Below, one piece after another: positions 54,658 through 64,000 of a stretch of 64,000 nucleotides of DNA. Both the position numbers and the translations under genes were made by a program. Every line of letters starts with the position of its first letter. Position 1 is the stretch's first letter. Source of the DNA: Pseudomonas sp. CCI4.2 (GTDB lineage: Bacteria > Pseudomonadota > Gammaproteobacteria > Pseudomonadales > Pseudomonadaceae); contig NZ_CP133781.1 in NCBI RefSeq assembly GCF_034350045.1, positions 2,510,001 through 2,574,000 of the forward strand, read 5' to 3'. Under the pieces are notes generated by a model. That model made no database searches. It had not been told where the DNA came from and worked only from the letters and a program-made list of their open reading frames with translations.

Positions 54658-55980
54658 ATGGCTCGTTTGCAACGCACCCTTTCACTAGGGTCGGTGGTGC
54701 TGTTTGGCATCGCTTATATGACACCGATTATCGTGCTCGGCACGTTTGGCATTCTCGCCCAGTCCACCAACGGCATGGTGCCGGCGGCCTACTTGGCAGC
54801 ACTGATTGCGATGTTCTTCACCGCATTGAGTTACGGACGCATGGCCGCCGCTTTTCCGGTGGCGGGCTCGGCTTATAGCTACGTGCGCAAGGCCATCAGC
54901 CCAAAACTCGGCTTCATCGCCGGTTGGGCAGTGCTGCTTGATTACCTGTTCTTGCCCATGGCCATTTGGTTGATCGGCGCCGCCTACTTAGGCTCGGCTT
55001 TCCCTTCCATCCCGCAACCGGTGTGGGTATTGGCGTTCATCGTGATCACCACACTGATCAATATCGTCGGCCTGAAACTGGCCAATACCATCAACGCCGC
55101 GTTGATGCTGGTGCAGTTTCTGGTGCTGATCGCCTTCGTTGCGCTAAGCATTCACTACATCGGTGGCGATGCAAGCAAGCCGTTGTGGACCCTCTCGCCG
55201 TTCTTTAGTGGTGATATGCAGATACCGTTGATCATGAGCGGCGCGGCAATTGCCTGTTATTCGTTCCTCGGCTTCGATGCAGTCAGCACCTTGACCGAAG
55301 AAACCAAGGACCCGGTACGTACCATCCCACGGGCAATCATGTTGATTACGCTGATTGGCGGTGTGATCTTCGTCGGTGTGTCGTACTTCGTGCAGTTGGC
55401 GCATCCGTCGTTCGTGTTTGATAACGCCGATTCGGCCGCGTATGAAATTGCCAAAAACATTGGTGGCGACCTGTTTGTCTCAATCTTCTTGATTGGTTTG
55501 ATCGTGGGCCAGTTCGCCTCGGGTCTGGCGGCACAGGCCAGCGGTTCACGTCTGCTTTACGCCATGGGCCGTGACGGGGTGTTGTCGAACTCGATCTTCG
55601 GCCGTTTGAGTGAACGCTTCGGCACACCGGTTAACAGCATTCTGCTCTGCGGCGTCGTAGCGCTGTTGGCATTGAAACTGGACGTCACCACGTCCACCTC
55701 GTTCATCAACTTCGGCGCGTTTCTGGCGTTCAGTCTGGTGAACTTGTCGGTAATCTTTCATTACTGGATCGGCGGCAAACAACGCGGGTTACGTGAGCTG
55801 GTGCTGTTCTTGGTGTTTCCGTTGATTGGTCTGGTTGCGGACCTGTGGTTGATGATCAGCCTCGACAAGCTGGCGATTATCCTTGGCGTGAGCTGGTTGG
55901 CAGTAGGCTTGGTTTACCTGGCATGGCTGACCGGCGGCTTCCGTCGCCAACCGCCTGAGATGGACTTTCAGGAAAGCTGA
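54658..55980 (+). CDS. APC family permease (putrescine-importer-like)
   Basis: 440 residues, about twelve membrane helices. LQRTLSLGSVVLFGIAYMTPIIVLGTFG, PVAGSAYSYVRKAISPKLGFIAGW and SFLGFDAVSTLTEETKDPVRTIPRAI match PuuP/PlaP-like amine importers. 122 bases after the hydrolase gene in the same direction. Probable substrate is an amine or amino-acid derivative; not determined. Confidence 0.88.
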   Translation: MARLQRTLSLGSVVLFGIAYMTPIIVLGTFGILAQSTNGMVPAAYLAALIAMFFTALSYGRMAAAFPVAGSAYSYVRKAISPKLGFIAGWAVLLDYLFLPMAIWLIGAAYLGSAFPSIPQPVWVLAFIVITTLINIVGLKLANTINAALMLVQFLVLIAFVALSIHYIGGDASKPLWTLSPFFSGDMQIPLIMSGAAIACYSFLGFDAVSTLTEETKDPVRTIPRAIMLITLIGGVIFVGVSYFVQLAHPSFVFDNADSAAYEIAKNIGGDLFVSIFLIGLIVGQFASGLAAQASGSRLLYAMGRDGVLSNSIFGRLSERFGTPVNSILLCGVVALLALKLDVTTSTSFINFGAFLAFSLVNLSVIFHYWIGGKQRGLRELVLFLVFPLIGLVADLWLMISLDKLAIILGVSWLAVGLVYLAWLTGGFRRQPPEMDFQES

Positions 55981-55985
55981 TCGAA

Positions 55986-56065
55986 CTGTAGGTGCCAAGG
56001 TGTTAGCGAGGCGTCGTGTTGGGTTGACCGATTAATGCCTGTCGCCAACACGTTGGCTCCTACAG
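55986..56065. repeat. REPIN-type inverted repeat pair
   Basis: CTGTAGGTGCCAAGGTGTTA and the inverted GTCGCCAACACGTTGGCTCC-TACAG about 45 bases apart, between the convergent permease and metR ends. Confidence 0.7.
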
Positions 56066-56148
56066 AATTTAGATCTCGGTATCGCGAAGCGCTGTAGACC
56101 GTTCGCGAATGTCGCAATCAATTGCAGGTTCTACAGAGCGTCTGCCTT

Positions 56149-57078
56149 CTACCTAACCGCACTTACCCCATTCAATGTCGAAAACGACGTGTCCTTCGCC
56201 GTAAGCAGAAAATCCCGCATGTAGGGCGCGTCGAGCATGTCGGCGCGGATGCCGGCGTACAGCGTTGCAAACAAACCCTTCTCCCCCAATCGCTTGGCCT
56301 TCACGTAGCCGCGCGAGCTGTATTCATGCAAGGCCCAATGGGGCATGCCGCACACGCCGCGTCCGCTGGCGACCAGTTGCATCATCATCACGGTCAGTTC
56401 CGACGTACGCACGTGCGCCGGCTCAACGTCGGCGGGCTCCAGAAAGCGGGTGAAGATGTCCAGCCGATCGCGTTCCACTGGGTAGGTGATCAAGGTTTCC
56501 TTGAGCAAGTCCTCCGGGACCACGTAAGGCTTGTGAGCCAACGGGTGTTGGTTAGCGACGGCGAGCATGGCTTCGTAGGTGAACAGCGGCACGTAAGTGA
56601 TGCCCACCAACTCCAGCGGGTCTGAGGTCACCACCAAATCCAGATCGCCGCGGGCCAGGGCCGGGAGCGGGGCGAAGGCAAAACCTGAGGCCAGGTCTAG
56701 CTCGACCTCTGGCCAGGCATCGCGAAACTGGTCGATGGTCGGCATCAGCCACTGAAAGCAGCTGTGGCATTCGATGGCCATGTGCAGGCGCCCCGCTGTG
56801 CCGCCCGCCAGCCGCGCAATATCGCGTTCGGCACTGCGCAGTTGCGGCAGCATCGAATCCGCCAACTGCAGCAGACGCAGCCCCGCGCTGGTAAAGCGCA
56901 CTGGCTTGGTCTTGCGCGCAAACAACGACAAGCCGACACGCTCTTCCAGTTCCTTGAACTGATGGGACAGGGCCGACTGTGTCAGGTGCAAGCGTTCGGC
57001 GGCTTCTACCAAACTGTCGGCCTCGCGCAGGGCCTGAAGGGTTTTCAGGTGTCGAATTTCCAGCACGGGATGCTCCAT
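56149..57078 (-). CDS. metR: LysR family regulator MetR
   Basis: 309 residues. N-terminal helix-turn-helix (LEIRHLKTLQALREADSLVEAAERLHLTQSALSHQFKELEERVG) and a substrate-binding domain including WPEVELDLASGFAFAPLPAL. Divergent from metE with 93 bases between, the usual MetR-metE arrangement; homocysteine is the known co-inducer in enterics. Confidence 0.93.
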   Translation of the reverse strand: MEHPVLEIRHLKTLQALREADSLVEAAERLHLTQSALSHQFKELEERVGLSLFARKTKPVRFTSAGLRLLQLADSMLPQLRSAERDIARLAGGTAGRLHMAIECHSCFQWLMPTIDQFRDAWPEVELDLASGFAFAPLPALARGDLDLVVTSDPLELVGITYVPLFTYEAMLAVANQHPLAHKPYVVPEDLLKETLITYPVERDRLDIFTRFLEPADVEPAHVRTSELTVMMMQLVASGRGVCGMPHWALHEYSSRGYVKAKRLGEKGLFATLYAGIRADMLDAPYMRDFLLTAKDTSFSTLNGVSAVR

Positions 57079-57171
57079 GAAATAATTTTGTGATCAACGC
57101 GAATGCAATGAGTTTGTCTCATGTTGGTCTGGCTGTCGACAATAGCGCTATCTTTTCTGGAGGACGTTGTC

Positions 57172-59487
57172 ATGGCCTTGGCCCACACCCTTGGATTTCC
57201 GCGCATTGGCGCAGACCGTGAACTAAAAAAAGCCCTAGAGGCTTACTGGAAGGGCGACCTCGATGCTGAGGGTTTACGCTCGACCGGCCGCACGTTGCGC
57301 GCTGCTCACTGGCAGGTGCAGAAAGACGCCGGCATTGATCTGCTGCCGGTAGGAGATTTCGCCTGGTACGACCACGTGCTGACTCACTCGCTAATGTTGG
57401 GTGTTGTTGCGCAGCGCTTTAGCGCCACCACCAACGACCAGGGCTTGCCGACCCTCGACACCCTGTTCGCCATGGCTCGAGGCGCTTACGACAGTTGTTG
57501 CGGCAGCCACACCCACGGCCAAGCGCAATACGCGCAAGAGCTGACCAAGTGGTTCGATACCAACTACCACTATCTGGTGCCGGAATTTACCGCCGATCAG
57601 TGTTTCCAGTTGAGCTGGGAACAGCTGTTCGAAGAAGTCGAGGAGGCCAAAACCCTCGGTCATGACGTCAAACCAGTGCTGATTGGCCCATTGACCTACC
57701 TGTGGCTCGGCAAAGCCAAAGGCAACAGCTTCGACAAGCTGGATCTGCTCGAACGCTTGCTGCCGGTGTATGGCGAAATCCTCGGTCGTCTGGCGGCACA
57801 AGGCGTGGAATGGGTACAGATTGATGAACCTATTCTGACCCTAGATCTGCCCCAGGAATGGAAAAACGCTTTTGAGCGCGCTTATCACATGCTGCAGTTT
57901 TCGCCGTTGAAAAAGCTGGTGGCGACTTACTTTGGCGGCCTGGAAGACAACCTTGGACTGGCCGCGTCGCTGCCGGTTGATGGCCTGCACGTTGATCTGG
58001 TTCGCGCGCCGGAACAGCTTTCCAATGTGCTCAGTCGTGTGCCGCCTTACAAAATCCTGTCGCTGGGCGTGGTCAATGGGCGCAACGTCTGGCGCTGTGA
58101 TCTGGACAAGGCATTGGAACAACTTCAAGAAGCGCAACTACGATTTGGCGACAACCTGTGGGTCGCCAGTTCGTGCTCGTTGCTGCACAGCCCGGTAAAT
58201 CTTCAGCGCGAAGACCAGTTGGATGCCGAATTGAAAAGTTGGTTGGCGTTTGCGGTACAAAAATGCGAAGAAATCGCCGTGCTCAGCGTCGCGTTAAATC
58301 ATCCAGACAAGCCCGCCATGCAGGATGTTTTGACTGGAAGTCGCGCCGTTCAGCTCAGGCGTCAGCAGTCACCGCGCATCCATAAGCCGGAGGTCCAAGC
58401 CCGATTGGCGGCGATTACCGAAGCTGACAGCCAACGCCAGTCGCCGTTCGTTGAACGCATCGAACGGCAGCGGGCGCGGTTGAATCTGCCGGCATTTGCG
58501 ACCACCACTATTGGCTCATTCCCGCAAACCGCGTCGATCCGTTTGGCTCGGCAATCGTTCAAGCGCGGGTCGTTGTCGATCAGCGACTATACCGATGCCA
58601 TGCACAGCGAAATTCGCCATGCGGTGCAGGTCCAAGAGCGTCTGGGGTTGGACGTGCTGGTCCACGGCGAGGCCGAGCGCAACGATATGGTCGAGTACTT
58701 CGCCGAGCAATTGGACGGGTACGCGTTCAGCGAGTTTGGTTGGGTACAAAGCTACGGTTCACGGTGTGTGAAACCAGCGGTGATTTTCGGTGACGTGAGC
58801 CGCCCACAGCCAATGACCGTTGAATGGACTCGCTACGCGCAAAGCCTGACCAACAAGGTCATGAAGGGCATGCTGACCGGCCCGGTGACCATGCTGATGT
58901 GGTCGTTCCCGCGTGAGGATGTGTCACGCAAAGTTCAGGCGCAGCAGTTGGCGTTAGCGATTCGCGACGAAGTGGCAGACCTCGAAAGAGCCGGGATCAA
59001 GATTGTGCAAATCGACGAAGCTGCTTTTCGTGAAGGTCTGCCCCTGCGTCGAGCACAGTGGCAGGAATATCTGGACTGGGCCGTTGAAGCTTTCGGCTTG
59101 TGCGCCTGCGGTGTGCGCGACGACACCCAGATCCACACCCACATGTGCTACAGCGAATTCAACGACGTGATCGAGGCCATTGCTGCCATGGACGCTGACG
59201 TGATTACCATCGAAACCTCGCGTTCGGACATGGAGCTGCTTCAGGCGTTTGAAGCGTTCGACTACCCGAATGATATTGGTCCTGGCGTCTACGACATCCA
59301 TTCGCCCCAGGTACCGGACACGGCGCAGATGGTTAACCTGATGAGAAAAGCGGTGAAGCATATTCCCGCCGAGCGGCTGTGGGTAAACCCGGATTGCGGC
59401 TTGAAAACCCGTGCATGGCCGGAGACCGAAGCGGCGTTAATCAATATGGTCGCAGCGGCGCGGCAATTAAGAAGGGAATTGGCATGA
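57172..59487 (+). CDS. metE: Cobalamin-independent methionine synthase
   Basis: 771 residues. Start 57172 ([19 protein letters not shown]) follows TGGAGG. Zinc and active-site regions: HTHMCYSEF, the acidic [15 protein letters not shown] and [13 protein letters not shown]. It transfers the methyl group of 5-methyltetrahydropteroyltri-glutamate to homocysteine. No cobalamin riboswitch fits in the short upstream gap. Probably activated by MetR. Confidence 0.98.
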   Translation: MALAHTLGFPRIGADRELKKALEAYWKGDLDAEGLRSTGRTLRAAHWQVQKDAGIDLLPVGDFAWYDHVLTHSLMLGVVAQRFSATTNDQGLPTLDTLFAMARGAYDSCCGSHTHGQAQYAQELTKWFDTNYHYLVPEFTADQCFQLSWEQLFEEVEEAKTLGHDVKPVLIGPLTYLWLGKAKGNSFDKLDLLERLLPVYGEILGRLAAQGVEWVQIDEPILTLDLPQEWKNAFERAYHMLQFSPLKKLVATYFGGLEDNLGLAASLPVDGLHVDLVRAPEQLSNVLSRVPPYKILSLGVVNGRNVWRCDLDKALEQLQEAQLRFGDNLWVASSCSLLHSPVNLQREDQLDAELKSWLAFAVQKCEEIAVLSVALNHPDKPAMQDVLTGSRAVQLRRQQSPRIHKPEVQARLAAITEADSQRQSPFVERIERQRARLNLPAFATTTIGSFPQTASIRLARQSFKRGSLSISDYTDAMHSEIRHAVQVQERLGLDVLVHGEAERNDMVEYFAEQLDGYAFSEFGWVQSYGSRCVKPAVIFGDVSRPQPMTVEWTRYAQSLTNKVMKGMLTGPVTMLMWSFPREDVSRKVQAQQLALAIRDEVADLERAGIKIVQIDEAAFREGLPLRRAQWQEYLDWAVEAFGLCACGVRDDTQIHTHMCYSEFNDVIEAIAAMDADVITIETSRSDMELLQAFEAFDYPNDIGPGVYDIHSPQVPDTAQMVNLMRKAVKHIPAERLWVNPDCGLKTRAWPETEAALINMVAAARQLRRELA

Positions 59488-59611
59488 TCTAAAACCCTAC
59501 GGAGAATTGGTATTTTGCTATCAACCTACCGTTCAGCCCCCTTCATCAAATTGTCACGTAACTGTGGCAGCGCGGGTTTGAAAACATCAGCACACTGCGC
59601 GGCTATTGGGG

Positions 59612-60625
59612 ATGGCTGGCTTGGTGTTTTTCATGCGGGTGTTTATTTTTTGGGTCGCGCTGCTGTGCGGCCTGCCGACTTTTGCGGCGTCTCGGTGTGA
59701 CGTAAACGTCCCCACTCAAATGGCTGACCTTAAAGAGGTTCACGTGGCTTACCAAAGCATCGGGCGCGATTCCGATCCGGCGTTGGTATTGGTCATGGGC
59801 CTGGGTGGACAACTGATTCACTGGCCTGACGAAGTCGTGGTCGCGCTCTGCCAGCAAGGTTTTCGGGTGATTCGCTACGATAACCGTGATGCCGGTTTGT
59901 CAACGTGGGTGCAGGCGCCTGCCAGCCCCAACCTGACCTTTGAAGTGCTGCGCTACAAACTCGGGCTGACGGTTTCTGCGCCGTATTCATTGACGGATAT
60001 GGCCAACGACACCTTGGGGTTGATGGACGCGCTGCATGTTCGCCAATTCCATGTGCTGGGCGCGAGTATGGGCGGCATGATTGCTCAACACTTGGCCGAT
60101 ATGGCGCCTGATCGGGTCGAAAGCCTGACCCTGATCATGACCAGTTCCGGCGCGCCGGGCCTGCCCATGCCGACCCCGGCGTTGCTGCAATTACTGAGCC
60201 GTCGCAGTGCGCCCAACCGCGAAGTGGCCGTCGAACAGCAGGCTGATTTGCTGGCTGCGTTGGGCAGCCCGCAGGTGGTGGATGACCGCAAACTGCTGCT
60301 GCAACAGGCAGCAGTGTCCTACGACCGAGCGTTTAATCCGGACGGCGTGAAGCGGCAAATTCTGGCGATTCTGGCCGAGCCAAGCCGGGTTGAGTTGCTG
60401 GACCGTCTGCGAGTACCAACGCTGGTGGTGCATGGCACCGCCGATCCTTTACTGCCGGTGATGCATGGCATCCATGTCGCCGCGCATATCCAGGGCAGCC
60501 AGTTGCGCTTGATTCCCGGCTTGGCCCATCGTTTTCAAGAGGCGTTCAAGGCCCCGCTGCTAGGGGCAGTTTTGCCGTATTTGAGAGCGCATCGGCAGGA
60601 CGGTAGCCATATTGCGCAGTTGTAG
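59612..60625 (+). CDS. Exported alpha/beta hydrolase
   Basis: 337 residues. Signal peptide ([23 protein letters not shown]). The alpha/beta hydrolase fold has nucleophile Ser in VLGASMGGM, Asp in [10 protein letters not shown] and His in [11 protein letters not shown] 59612 is chosen with only a weak site upstream; 59633 is possible. A periplasmic esterase or lipase-like role is inferred. No operon partners. Confidence 0.8.
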   Translation: MAGLVFFMRVFIFWVALLCGLPTFAASRCDVNVPTQMADLKEVHVAYQSIGRDSDPALVLVMGLGGQLIHWPDEVVVALCQQGFRVIRYDNRDAGLSTWVQAPASPNLTFEVLRYKLGLTVSAPYSLTDMANDTLGLMDALHVRQFHVLGASMGGMIAQHLADMAPDRVESLTLIMTSSGAPGLPMPTPALLQLLSRRSAPNREVAVEQQADLLAALGSPQVVDDRKLLLQQAAVSYDRAFNPDGVKRQILAILAEPSRVELLDRLRVPTLVVHGTADPLLPVMHGIHVAAHIQGSQLRLIPGLAHRFQEAFKAPLLGAVLPYLRAHRQDGSHIAQL

Positions 60626-60696
60626 TCTGATGAAGGGCTAGGTATGAGGGTGTAAAGTGCAGACTTTCCCACTGCTAAAACGTGAGCGAGGGTCCC

Positions 60697-61353
60697 ATGA
60701 GTACTGCCCTGAAAATCGATTTCGTCTCCGATGTTTCCTGCCCGTGGTGTGTGGTCGGCCTGCGGGCCCTGAACCAGGCGCTGGCGCAATTGGGTGATGA
60801 GGTCAAGGCTGAGATCCATTTCCAGCCGTTCGAACTTAATCCGAAGATGCCAGCCGAAGGCCAAGACCTCAACGAGCACATCTTCGAGAAATACGGCTCG
60901 ACCCCTGAGCAATCAAAACAGAACCGCGAAATGATTCGTCAGCGAGGCGCCGAGCTAGGCTTCACGTTCTCCCAGGGCGACCGGCGCATCTACAACACCT
61001 TCGATGCGCACCGTCTGTTGCATTGGGCTGAGCTGGAAGGCAAGCAGCAGGCACTGAAAGAAGCGTTGTTCAGTGCGTACTTCACCGACCACGCCGATCC
61101 TTCAAATCACACTGTATTGGCAAATGTGGCTGAGCAGGTCGGGTTGGATCGTCAGCGGGCAGAGTCGATTTTGACCACCGGCGAATACAGCGCTCAAGTG
61201 CGTGAGCTGGAAAAGTTGTGGGTTGCCCGCGGTATCAGCTCGGTGCCAACCATTGTCTTCAACGATCGATATGCGGTGTCGGGAGGGCAGCCGGTGGAAG
61301 CTTTTTCCAGCGCTATTCGGCAGATCATCAGCGAGTCAGTAGCGGTCGAATAA
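60697..61353 (+). CDS. DsbA family oxidoreductase (FrnE-like)
   Basis: 218 residues without signal peptide. ALKIDFVSDVSCPWCVVGLRALNQAL contains the CPWC redox motif, and VARGISSVPTIVFNDRYAVSG the cis-Pro loop. Cytosolic thiol-disulfide or isomerase activity is expected. ATG 60697 follows GAGGGT. Confidence 0.88.
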   Translation: MSTALKIDFVSDVSCPWCVVGLRALNQALAQLGDEVKAEIHFQPFELNPKMPAEGQDLNEHIFEKYGSTPEQSKQNREMIRQRGAELGFTFSQGDRRIYNTFDAHRLLHWAELEGKQQALKEALFSAYFTDHADPSNHTVLANVAEQVGLDRQRAESILTTGEYSAQVRELEKLWVARGISSVPTIVFNDRYAVSGGQPVEAFSSAIRQIISESVAVE

Positions 61354-61370
61354 ACCTGCGCGGATAACGT

Positions 61371-61410
61371 TGTAGGAGCGCGATGGATCGCGAAGCGGTC
61401 CCAATGGGCT
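61371..61410. repeat. REP-like element, another variant
   Basis: TTGTAGGAGCGCGATGGATC and then GCGAAGCGGTCC, like REPs of the GTAGGAGCG type. A single half; the gap between frnE-like and the regulator shows nothing else. Confidence 0.35.
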
Positions 61411-61499
61411 AACTCGTTGCAGCTGAAAAAATTGAGTCGCTGCTTTTACGGCGGCTTCGCAGCCGGTCGTGGGACCAGCGCGCTTCTCCAATGCTCAGC

Positions 61500-62897
61500 T
61501 CAACGAACAATCTTGTCCACATGGATCTCAAGCTTTTTCAGCCGATACCAAAAGCTGCGTTCCGAGATGCCGATCAACTGCGCGGCAGCGGCTTGGACGC
61601 CGTTGGTTTCTTGCAATGCGGCAAGGATGTAGGCTTTTTCTACGTCGGCCAGCGCCGCTTCCAGGTTCTCGGGAACGGCTACACCCTCTGCGAGCAGCCG
61701 ACCGCCGCCGCTGACGATAGGCCGCGAGCCGAACAGGTAGGCGGGCAGGTCGTTCTCTTCGATGGTGTTACTCGACGCGACGATGGTGGCGCGTTCCACG
61801 CAATTCTGTAGCTCGCGAATATTGCCTGGCCACGGATAGTTGGCCATGGCCTGCAGCGCATCTGCGCTGAAACCGGTAATGCGTTTACCTGCCGTGGCGC
61901 CCAGCACATGGGCGAAATGCCGCGCCAGCGGGGCGATGTCTTCAGGCCGTTCGCGCAAAGCGGGCAACGGAATCGGAAAAACATTCAGGCGGTAATAAAG
62001 GTCTTCGCGAAATTCTTTGTTCGCCACTGCTTCCAACAGATTCTTGTTGGTCGCGGCAATTACCCGAACATCAACTTTGCGCTCACGGGAGTCGCCCACC
62101 GGCTCGATCACCCGTTCTTGCAGGGCGCGCAAAATCTTTGCTTGCAGCGCTAAGGGCATGTCGCCGACTTCATCCAAAAACAACGTGCCTTTGTCAGCCT
62201 GCATAAAGCGCCCGACCCTATCCGCCACTGCGCCGGTAAAAGCCCCTTTGCGATGACCGAACATTTCGCTTTCGAGCAAACCTTCCGGGATCGCTGCGCA
62301 GTTGACTGCGATAAAGGGTTTGCCGGCACGGTTGCCGTGCTTGTGAATCGCACGAGCAACCATCTCTTTGCCAGTGCCGCTTTCGCCGGTCAGCAGAATC
62401 GTCGCGTTGCTGTCACGCACGGAGTCCACCGCTTGCAGTACGAGACGAAAGGCCGGGCTTTCACCTACCAGACTGTCGATTTGCTGGTGTTGATCGAGTT
62501 CGGCACGCAGGCGTGTGTTGTCACGCAGGATGTCGCGAAACTGCAGCGCTTTGTTGACGGTGATGTCCAGTTCGTCGATGTCGAACGGTTTGCTGATGTA
62601 ATCAAAAGCGCCATTGCGCATTGATTGCACGGCGTTTTTTACCGTGCTGTAGGCGGTCATGACGATGACTGGCAAGTCTGGGTAGCGAACTTTTATTTCC
62701 GCCAACAACTGCGGTCCGTCCATCCCAGGCATACGCCAATCGCTGATCACCAGATCAATTTCTTCGCGTTCGAGTACGGCCAGGGCATGCAGGCCATTGC
62801 CGGCGGTAAACACTTGAATCTCGCCTTGGCTCAGCGCCGACGCCAACAAATCACAGAGTTTGGGTTCATCGTCGACCACCAGTACGTTATGACTCAT
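61500..62897 (-). CDS. NtrC-type sigma-54 response regulator
   Basis: 465 residues. Receiver (VLVVDDEPKLCDLL; phospho-Asp in LVISDWRMPGMDG; Lys in DYISKPFDIDELD), AAA+ domain with Walker A GESGTGKEM and an intact sigma-54 contact loop GAFTGA, then a Fis-type helix-turn-helix (GVQAAAAQLIGISERSFWYRLKKL). It activates sigma-54 promoters. The start overlaps the kinase stop as ATGA. Its target operon is not visible here. Confidence 0.93.
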   Translation of the reverse strand: MSHNVLVVDDEPKLCDLLASALSQGEIQVFTAGNGLHALAVLEREEIDLVISDWRMPGMDGPQLLAEIKVRYPDLPVIVMTAYSTVKNAVQSMRNGAFDYISKPFDIDELDITVNKALQFRDILRDNTRLRAELDQHQQIDSLVGESPAFRLVLQAVDSVRDSNATILLTGESGTGKEMVARAIHKHGNRAGKPFIAVNCAAIPEGLLESEMFGHRKGAFTGAVADRVGRFMQADKGTLFLDEVGDMPLALQAKILRALQERVIEPVGDSRERKVDVRVIAATNKNLLEAVANKEFREDLYYRLNVFPIPLPALRERPEDIAPLARHFAHVLGATAGKRITGFSADALQAMANYPWPGNIRELQNCVERATIVASSNTIEENDLPAYLFGSRPIVSGGGRLLAEGVAVPENLEAALADVEKAYILAALQETNGVQAAAAQLIGISERSFWYRLKKLEIHVDKIVR

Positions 62898-64000
62898 GCC
62901 AGGCCTCCGTCATGGGCGGGCAGGTAAAGATTGAATGTTGCTCCGGCCCCCACTTGACTGACGCACTCTACCCGGCCGTCATGGTTGTCCATAATCGAGT
63001 AAACCTTCGCCAAGCCCAATCCAGTACCGGAGGCCTTGGTGGTGACGAAAGGATTGAAAATACGCTCGATCATGTCGGATTCAACACCTTGGCCGCTGTC
63101 GGCAATGCTGATGATTGTAGTTTCCTGATCAGAGGAGAGGTCAATCGTCAGTGTCCCGCCGCCAGGCATGGCATCAATCGCATTAAGGACCAAGTTCAGA
63201 CAGGCTTGAGTCAATTGTCGGGAGTCCGCATAAATCGTGGAGTTGGGGTCGTGTTCGATGATCTCTGCGTCGATATTATGGGTCGACAACTCCGGTGCGC
63301 AGAACCCCAGCAGGTCCTCCAGCAGTGGCTTGGCCAATTGTGTCGAGCGCATCGGCGGACTGGGTTTGGCGAAATCCAGAAACTCGGTAATTAGGTCGTT
63401 GATCCGAGTGACTTCGGAAATAACGTATTCCAGATGGCGCATGTCGGTTTCGGGCAGCGATGCGCGACGGTGCAGCAACTGGGTGGCCGTTTTGATGATG
63501 CCCAGTGGATTTCGGATTTCGTGCGCCAGGCCCATGGCCACTTCGCCCAGTGCATGCAGACGGTCGCGGCGGCGTAGCTGAGCTTCCAGATGCTGAAGCT
63601 CTTTCAGGCGTTCGGTCATGTGGTTGAAGGTCGCGCTCAGCTCAGCGATCGCATCGCTGCCAACCACTTCAACCCGCTGCCGATAGTCACCGGCCGTCAC
63701 TGCTCGCACGCCTTCGGAGAGTTTGCGCAAAGGCCCGGTCAGGCGTCGGGAAATCAACCAGCCGACACTCAATGACAACACCGAGCCCAGCAACAGAATA
63801 GCCAGGAACAAGTTGGTCTGGTTGACCAGCCCGACCAGCGTCGTGTGGCGCAACAGGCCACTGAAAATGATGCCTTGTAGCTCGCCGTTGTCATTGAAAA
63901 TAGGCGTATACAGGCCGGAGTAGGCGCTTGTGGATTGTTCGCTGGGCTCTTTGGTGTCACGTAGGATCTGTTCGATTCGGCGTGGGACGATAGCTGGGTG
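62894..64000 (-). CDS. Sensor histidine kinase (partial, N-terminus beyond the window)
   Basis: The frame is open to the right edge; a TTG near 63853 is internal. Visible from the edge: the end of a periplasmic sensor domain (LYTPIFNDNGELQGIIFSGLL), a membrane helix (LFLAILLLGSVLSLSVGWLIS), HAMP, the phospho-acceptor helix GEVAMGLAHEIRNPLGIIKT, and an ATPase domain (LVLNAIDAMPGGG, DSGQGV, GTGLGLAKVYSIM). Partner of the NtrC-type regulator downstream. Confidence 0.92.
   Translation of the reverse strand, partial: HPAIVPRRIEQILRDTKEPSEQSTSAYSGLYTPIFNDNGELQGIIFSGLLRHTTLVGLVNQTNLFLAILLLGSVLSLSVGWLISRRLTGPLRKLSEGVRAVTAGDYRQRVEVVGSDAIAELSATFNHMTERLKELQHLEAQLRRRDRLHALGEVAMGLAHEIRNPLGIIKTATQLLHRRASLPETDMRHLEYVISEVTRINDLITEFLDFAKPSPPMRSTQLAKPLLEDLLGFCAPELSTHNIDAEIIEHDPNSTIYADSRQLTQACLNLVLNAIDAMPGGGTLTIDLSSDQETTIISIADSGQGVESDMIERIFNPFVTTKASGTGLGLAKVYSIMDNHDGRVECVSQVGAGATFNLYLPAHDGGLA

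Noticed and set aside
57075..57090. MetR operator TGAA-N5-TTCA in the metR-metE gap
   Set aside because: Only TGAA-N5-TTTG was found and it overlaps the metR start codon; too weak to claim.
1..64000. CRISPR arrays, tRNA and rRNA genes
   Set aside because: No regularly spaced direct repeats were seen (the repeats are dispersed inverted REPs), and no cloverleaf or rRNA-like sequence was recognised by eye.

Overview
The window is chromosomal DNA of a Pseudomonas. The strongest evidence is the gene order nadB, algU, mucA, mucB, mucD, lepA, lepB, DUF4845, rnc, era, recO, pdxJ, then icp and a second lon. It is flanked by ung and tctC/tctDE upstream, and by an atypical penicillin-binding protein and an amino-acid permease downstream; as I recall it, this matches the PA0744-PA0789 order of P. 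aeruginosa. I see no mucC, there are REP/REPIN repeats of the non-aeruginosa type, and gcd and accessory genes are inserted. Together these suggest a fluorescens/syringae-type lineage, but the species cannot be fixed from this sequence. No tRNA, rRNA, CRISPR array or prophage was seen.

Layout. 1-2.9 kb: a minus-strand ABC importer of the urea/guanidine-carboxylase-associated type behind a clear guanidine-I (ykkC) riboswitch. 3.2-6.1 kb: two small exported low-complexity proteins, an enoyl-CoA hydratase-family enzyme and ung. 6.2-9.5 kb: a tctC solute-binding gene divergent from the tctDE two-component system, with no tctBA membrane genes. 9.5-13.8 kb: HDOD protein, ygfZ, sdhE-ygfX and nadB. 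14.3-19.5 kb: the algU-mucA-mucB-mucD envelope-stress/alginate operon, interrupted between mucA and mucB by a complete IS5-family element (15555-16750, 4-bp CTAA target duplication). 19.6-26 kb: lepA, lepB, rnc-era-recO-pdxJ. 26-31 kb: cmoBA, an ICP-type protease inhibitor, and a lon-type protease behind a good heat-shock (sigma-32) promoter match.

31.1-35.4 kb: a tight four-gene operon (periplasmic cupredoxin-like protein, membrane GGDEF/EAL protein with degenerate GGDEF, DUF3034 envelope protein, truncated-globin lipoprotein). It looks like an envelope redox or gas input to c-di-GMP turnover, and is the best candidate here for an undescribed system. 35.7-40.9 kb: gcd (PQQ glucose dehydrogenase), two small genes, and a PadR regulator plus siderophore-interacting protein pair resembling E. 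coli NfeR/NfeF. 41-46 kb: a large atypical class A PBP and an amino-acid permease. 46.5-51 kb: an accessory glycosylation cluster (GtrA flippase, GtrB-like transferase, two tandem paralogous membrane glycosyltransferases). 51-56 kb: an FMN glutamate-synthase-like protein, and a LuxR regulator divergent from a nitrilase-family hydrolase and a permease. 56-61.4 kb: metR/metE, an exported alpha/beta hydrolase and a FrnE-like DsbA protein. 61.5-64 kb: an NtrC-type response regulator and its sensor kinase, cut by the window end.

At least six intergenic gaps carry one family of inverted REP-like repeats sharing the core GTAGAGCCAACTTGTTGGC.
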